Assembly (NCBI GenBank): GCA_030834365.1
Contig: JAURFJ010000024.1
Coordinates: 1 to 15,873, forward strand
DNA length: 15,873 nucleotides
Direction of reading: 5' to 3'
From: Flavobacteriaceae bacterium
Lineage (GTDB): Bacteria > Bacteroidota > Bacteroidia > Flavobacteriales > Flavobacteriaceae
This document shows positions 13,482 through 15,873 of this stretch, in pieces. Both the position numbers and the translations under genes were made by a program. Under the pieces are notes generated by a model, which was not told where the DNA came from, searched no databases, and worked only from the letters and a program-made list of their open reading frames with translations. The stretch's first letter is position 1; each line of letters begins with the position of its first letter.

Positions 13482-14514
13482 CGCCTCGTTTTAAAAGCGC
13501 CTTATGAATGTCCCATATCAGCTGAGGACCTTTGTATACAAAGCCGGTGTACAATTGAAGCAGATCGGCTCCAGCGTCTAGTTTTTCTAATGCCGCCTCA
13601 ACCGAATCGATTCCGCCAACCCCAATAATGGCAAAAGGGGACTTCTGATTCGACTTTAAGAAGCGAATGACCGCAGTGCTTCTGTCGCGAAGCGGTAGCC
13701 CACTTAAGCCTCCCGCTTCGTTAAGGGCAGGTTGACCAGACTGCAAACCCTCTCTTGAAATCGTTGTATTGGTGGCAATAACCCCATCTAATTTTAAGGC
13801 GTCAATAATATCCACTATATCTAATAGCTGTTGCTCTGAAAGGTCAGGAGCTATTTTCAGCATAAGCGGCCTTGATCCAAGGTTTGTGGAAATGGCCAAC
13901 TCATCCCTCAGCTTTAAGAGCTGCTTGAGTAATCTTAGCAAGGGTTCTTTTTCTTGAAGTTCGCGTAAACCCGGAGTATTGGGAGAGCTCACATTTACCA
14001 CGAAATAATCGACATGGGCGTATAACGATTTCATTGTCAACTCGTAATCGTTGACCGCCCTATCGTTGGGGGTTATTTTATTTTTACCAATATTTCCACC
14101 TATGAGGGTTCGGTGCGGCTTTGAAAGAGATTCAACCACGCGATCGACACCCTTATTGTTAAAGCCCATTCGATTAATTAATGCCCGATCAGCCCTTAAT
14201 CGAAATAATCGTTTTTTTGGATTTCCTGGCTGAGCTTTGGGGGTAACGGTTCCAATCTCTACAAATCCAAATCCGAAATCAGCAAAGGCGTTGTAGCGTT
14301 CGGCATTTTTGTCAAAACCGGCTGCCAATCCAATTGGACTTTCAAAACGAAGCCCCATAACCTGGCGATGTAATTCAGGCCCTTTTGGAACAAAAAATAC
14401 GCGTATAAATCTGGTAATTCCACTTAACTCTAAAAGCTTAATCGCGAAGAAAGAGAGGTGATGAGCCCTTTCAGGATCAAGCGTAAACAACAAATTTCGG
14501 ATAAGTGTATACAT
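13474..14514 (-). CDS. pyrD: Dihydroorotate dehydrogenase (quinone), class 2
   Basis: PyrD oxidises dihydroorotate to orotate in pyrimidine synthesis, passing electrons through FMN to membrane quinones. The 346 residues include the N-terminal helical extension typical of class 2 membrane-associated enzymes (LIRNLLFTLDPERAHHLSFF), GLAAGFDKN (K69), VEIGTVTPKAQPGNPKKRLFRL, the substrate-contacting INRMGFNN, GGNIGKNK, the catalytic serine motif NVSSPNTPGLR (176-177), NTTISREGL and GVGGIDS. The serine, rather than cysteine, as catalytic base agrees with class 2. An intrinsic terminator separates it from yajC upstream, so it should have its own promoter in 14515-14560, although I see no clear TAnnTTTG there. 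It heads a two-gene unit with HMG-CoA lyase. Confidence 0.97.
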   Translation of the reverse strand: MYTLIRNLLFTLDPERAHHLSFFAIKLLELSGITRFIRVFFVPKGPELHRQVMGLRFESPIGLAAGFDKNAERYNAFADFGFGFVEIGTVTPKAQPGNPKKRLFRLRADRALINRMGFNNKGVDRVVESLSKPHRTLIGGNIGKNKITPNDRAVNDYELTMKSLYAHVDYFVVNVSSPNTPGLRELQEKEPLLRLLKQLLKLRDELAISTNLGSRPLMLKIAPDLSEQQLLDIVDIIDALKLDGVIATNTTISREGLQSGQPALNEAGGLSGLPLRDRSTAVIRFLKSNQKSPFAIIGVGGIDSVEAALEKLDAGADLLQLYTGFVYKGPQLIWDIHKALLKRGDD

Positions 14515-14524
14515 CAGTTTTATA

Positions 14525-14555
14525 CAAAAAAGGAGTGACCTTCATCACCCCTTTA
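14525..14555 (-). terminator. Intrinsic terminator after yajC
   Basis: On the minus strand the stem AAAGGGGTGA (14554-14545) pairs with TCACTCCTTT (14538-14529) across a 6-base loop, with one G-T wobble. The right arm runs straight into a T tract ending near 14526. It follows the yajC stop by about 25 bp and ends the nusB - DUF1573 - yajC transcript before pyrD. The plus-strand reading has an A-C mismatch and no proper T tract. Confidence 0.8.
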
Positions 14556-14579
14556 ATTTTAGACGGTCATCAACTGCTT

Positions 14580-14858
14580 TTAGGTTTTCTGTAATTTTTG
14601 ACTCAACTCATGAGAAACTGAACTGTTCTCTAATTTGAGTTTACCCGCAAGGGTTTCAATCACAACGGTATGATCAGAATCATTGATTTCCATGATTTTT
14701 CCGTGCAGTCCACTCTTGGTAATTACCCTATCGCCTTTTTTTAACCCGCTAATGAACTTCTTTTCGTCTTTTTGACGTTTCATCTGTGGGCGAATCATAA
14801 AAAAATAGGCTACCACAAAAATGAGTATAAGCGGTAGAAATTGGCTAATAGCTTCCAT
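14580..14858 (-). CDS. yajC: Preprotein translocase accessory subunit YajC
   Basis: YajC is a small inner-membrane protein that associates with SecDF and the Sec translocon. The 92 residues have one N-terminal membrane helix (about 5-22, SQFLPLILIFVVAYFFMI), the conserved RPQMKRQKDEKKF just after it, and a small cytoplasmic beta domain with GDRVITKSGLHGKI. Length and layout are normal. It follows the DUF1573 gene by 18 bp and is closed by the terminator at 14525-14555. In many Bacteroidota nusB, a DUF1573 gene and yajC form a unit, as here. Confidence 0.95.
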   Translation of the reverse strand: MEAISQFLPLILIFVVAYFFMIRPQMKRQKDEKKFISGLKKGDRVITKSGLHGKIMEINDSDHTVVIETLAGKLKLENSSVSHELSQKLQKT

Positions 14859-14876
14859 GTAAAAAGGCTTAAGTAA

Positions 14877-15380
14877 TTATTTTTTTAAAGGTGATTCGAA
14901 GGCAGTTGAACCTTGGGGTTCAACAAAGGCTTTAATTCTTAGGGTCTCTGTTCCGGCCTTCGTATTAGTTGTTAGGGTAATGGTCTTAGTTACCTGATTA
15001 ACACCCGTACCGTTAAACTTCACAAGTAGCTCTCCAGTTTCTCCAGGAGCAATTGGCGTGTTTCTTGGATAATCCGGAACCGTGCATCCGCAGCTTGAGC
15101 GAGCATTAGTGATCAAAAGAGGAGCGTCTCCGATATTCTTAAAGGTAAATACCGTTTCTTGTGGAGTACCTGCTGCGATAGATCCAAAATCGTGCTCCAC
15201 CTTATCAAATGACATACGTGCAAACTTGGCCTGTGCGTCTCCTTCAGCAACTACAGCCGAAGGCATTTCACCTATAGATGCGGACTCTTTCGAGTCTTTC
15301 TTAGGAGCATCTCCGCATGAGGCAGCAACACCGACTAAAAGGGCAACCATAGCAAGGGTAAGTAACCTAAATTTTTTCAT
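14877..15380 (-). CDS. DUF1573 domain lipoprotein
   Basis: This 167-residue protein is a predicted lipoprotein: a basic start MKKFR, a hydrophobic stretch, and a lipobox-like VAAS before C22. A low-complexity, charged linker follows (23-50). The DUF1573 domain, an immunoglobulin-like beta-sandwich related to ASH/MSP domains, covers about 55-155. It shows FDKVEHDFGSIAAGT, FTFKNIGDAPLLI, the characteristic SSCGCT (C97, C99), IAPGETGELLVKFN, and a final TLRIKAFVEP strand. DUF1573 proteins are abundant in Bacteroidota and their function is unknown. It should sit in a membrane facing the periplasm. It lies between nusB (56 bp gap) and yajC (18 bp gap) and has its own -7 box. Confidence 0.9.
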   Translation of the reverse strand: MKKFRLLTLAMVALLVGVAASCGDAPKKDSKESASIGEMPSAVVAEGDAQAKFARMSFDKVEHDFGSIAAGTPQETVFTFKNIGDAPLLITNARSSCGCTVPDYPRNTPIAPGETGELLVKFNGTGVNQVTKTITLTTNTKAGTETLRIKAFVEPQGSTAFESPLKK

Positions 15381-15410
15381 CGTTATCTAAACTTTTAAAT
15401 TGTGATTCAT

Positions 15411-15418
15411 CAAAAATA
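15411..15418 (-). promoter_or_regulatory. -7 promoter element of the DUF1573 gene
   Basis: On the minus strand, 15418 to 15411 reads TATTTTTG, an exact TAnnTTTG match, in the 56 bp gap after nusB. A TTG lies 24 bp further upstream, slightly beyond the usual -33 spacing. The leader would be about 27 nt. This would let the lipoprotein and yajC be expressed apart from nusB. Confidence 0.45.
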
Positions 15419-15436
15419 AACATTTCTTTTCGCCTT

Positions 15437-15873
15437 TTATAACAAGCCTCTTCCAGCTTTCTTCATACGCATGCTCTCGGTAAATTCTTTGCTCAACTGA
15501 TCTAAGATTCCATTGATAAACAAGCTGCTTTTTGGAGTAGAATACTCTTTGGCGATTTCGAGGTACTCGTTGAGGGTTACTTTAGGCGGAATAGACTCAA
15601 AATCAAGCAACTCCCCGATGCCCATAATCAGAAGAATCTTATCCACATCGGTTATACGATCTTGATCCCAATTTGGGGTTTTACCTTCAATTTCTTTAGA
15701 ATAGGTGTCAAAGTTCAGCGCAATTTTAGCCAACAAGGCCGAGGCAAATGAGCGGTCGTCATCACTTACGAGCTGATCAATAACGTCAAATGTGTTTTTC
15801 TCACTGAGTGAGAGCGTAGATAGCTTCTTGTAAATAAAGGTGTTGATCACCGGAAAATCATCGGCCCAGCTGA
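15437..15873 (-). CDS. nusB: Transcription antitermination factor NusB, 5' end outside window
   Basis: NusB binds boxA RNA with NusE (S10) and supports rRNA antitermination. The frame is open through the right edge (it reads SWADDFPVINTFIYKKL), so the GTG at 15850 is internal. About 145 residues are visible, ending at TAA 15439-15437. They match the C-terminal helical NusB domain: DDRSFASALLAKIALNFD; then WDQDRITDVDKILLIMGIGELLDF with the conserved D(R/K)ILL helix; and IPPKVTLNEYLEIAKEYSTPKSSLFINGILDQL. Bacteroidota NusB proteins are commonly about 300 residues because of an N-terminal extension, so roughly half is probably missing. It is first in the visible nusB - DUF1573 - yajC unit. Confidence 0.93.
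   Translation of the reverse strand, partial: SWADDFPVINTFIYKKLSTLSLSEKNTFDVIDQLVSDDDRSFASALLAKIALNFDTYSKEIEGKTPNWDQDRITDVDKILLIMGIGELLDFESIPPKVTLNEYLEIAKEYSTPKSSLFINGILDQLSKEFTESMRMKKAGRGLL

Noticed and set aside
15437..15850. nusB as a complete 137-residue gene starting at GTG 15850
   Set aside because: The frame continues without a stop to 15873 and reads as normal NusB sequence, so the GTG is an internal valine.
1..15873. tRNA, rRNA, CRISPR array, prophage, toxin-antitoxin or defence system
   Set aside because: Nothing supporting these was seen on either strand. Almost all sequence is accounted for by core genes and short spacers.

Overview
This is a 15.9 kb chromosomal window from a member of the Bacteroidota, most likely a flavobacterium-like marine lineage (Flavobacteriales). 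The evidence for this is: protein sequence style; the nusB - DUF1573 lipoprotein - yajC order; standalone dapD and lysA; a bacteroidetal 37-kDa nucleoid-associated protein; start codons without Shine-Dalgarno sequences; and several matches to the phylum's -7 promoter element TAnnTTTG. No genus can be named from sequence alone. Coding density is very high. No stretch of 300 bases lacks a gene; the longest gap is 9108-9296 (189 bp). I see no tRNA, rRNA, CRISPR array, insertion sequence or prophage.

Layout. The left plus-strand run (1-4814) holds dapD (5' end outside the window), a CCA-adding tRNA nucleotidyltransferase, heme A synthase (overlapping it by 8 bp), a pRiA4b ORF-3-like protein with a very acidic tail, and a nucleoid-associated protein. 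The last of these converges with a minus-strand gene (4811-5926). That gene encodes an uncharacterised protein in which I see a kinase-like set of motifs; its first codon touches the start of the divergent uvrB. uvrB runs into convergent sucC with 5 bp between stop codons. A 189 bp regulatory gap separates sucC from plus-strand lysA, which is followed by a secreted thioredoxin-like protein. From 11092 to the right edge everything is on the minus strand: nusB (5' end outside the window), a DUF1573 lipoprotein and yajC, ended by a clear intrinsic terminator; then pyrD and hydroxymethylglutaryl-CoA lyase (8 bp overlap); then guaB, whose start codon lies in a 30 bp palindrome.

Function. Most genes are housekeeping: lysine/diaminopimelate synthesis (dapD, lysA), tRNA 3'-end maturation, heme A for cytochrome oxidase, nucleotide excision repair, the TCA cycle, pyrimidine and guanine nucleotide synthesis, leucine breakdown, transcription antitermination and Sec-linked export. 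I found no defence, secretion or mobile system. The parts most worth following are the kinase-like orphan family next to uvrB, the guaB start-codon palindrome, the possibly leaderless starts of uvrB and the thioredoxin gene, and an Asn where heme A synthase normally has a heme-ligating His.
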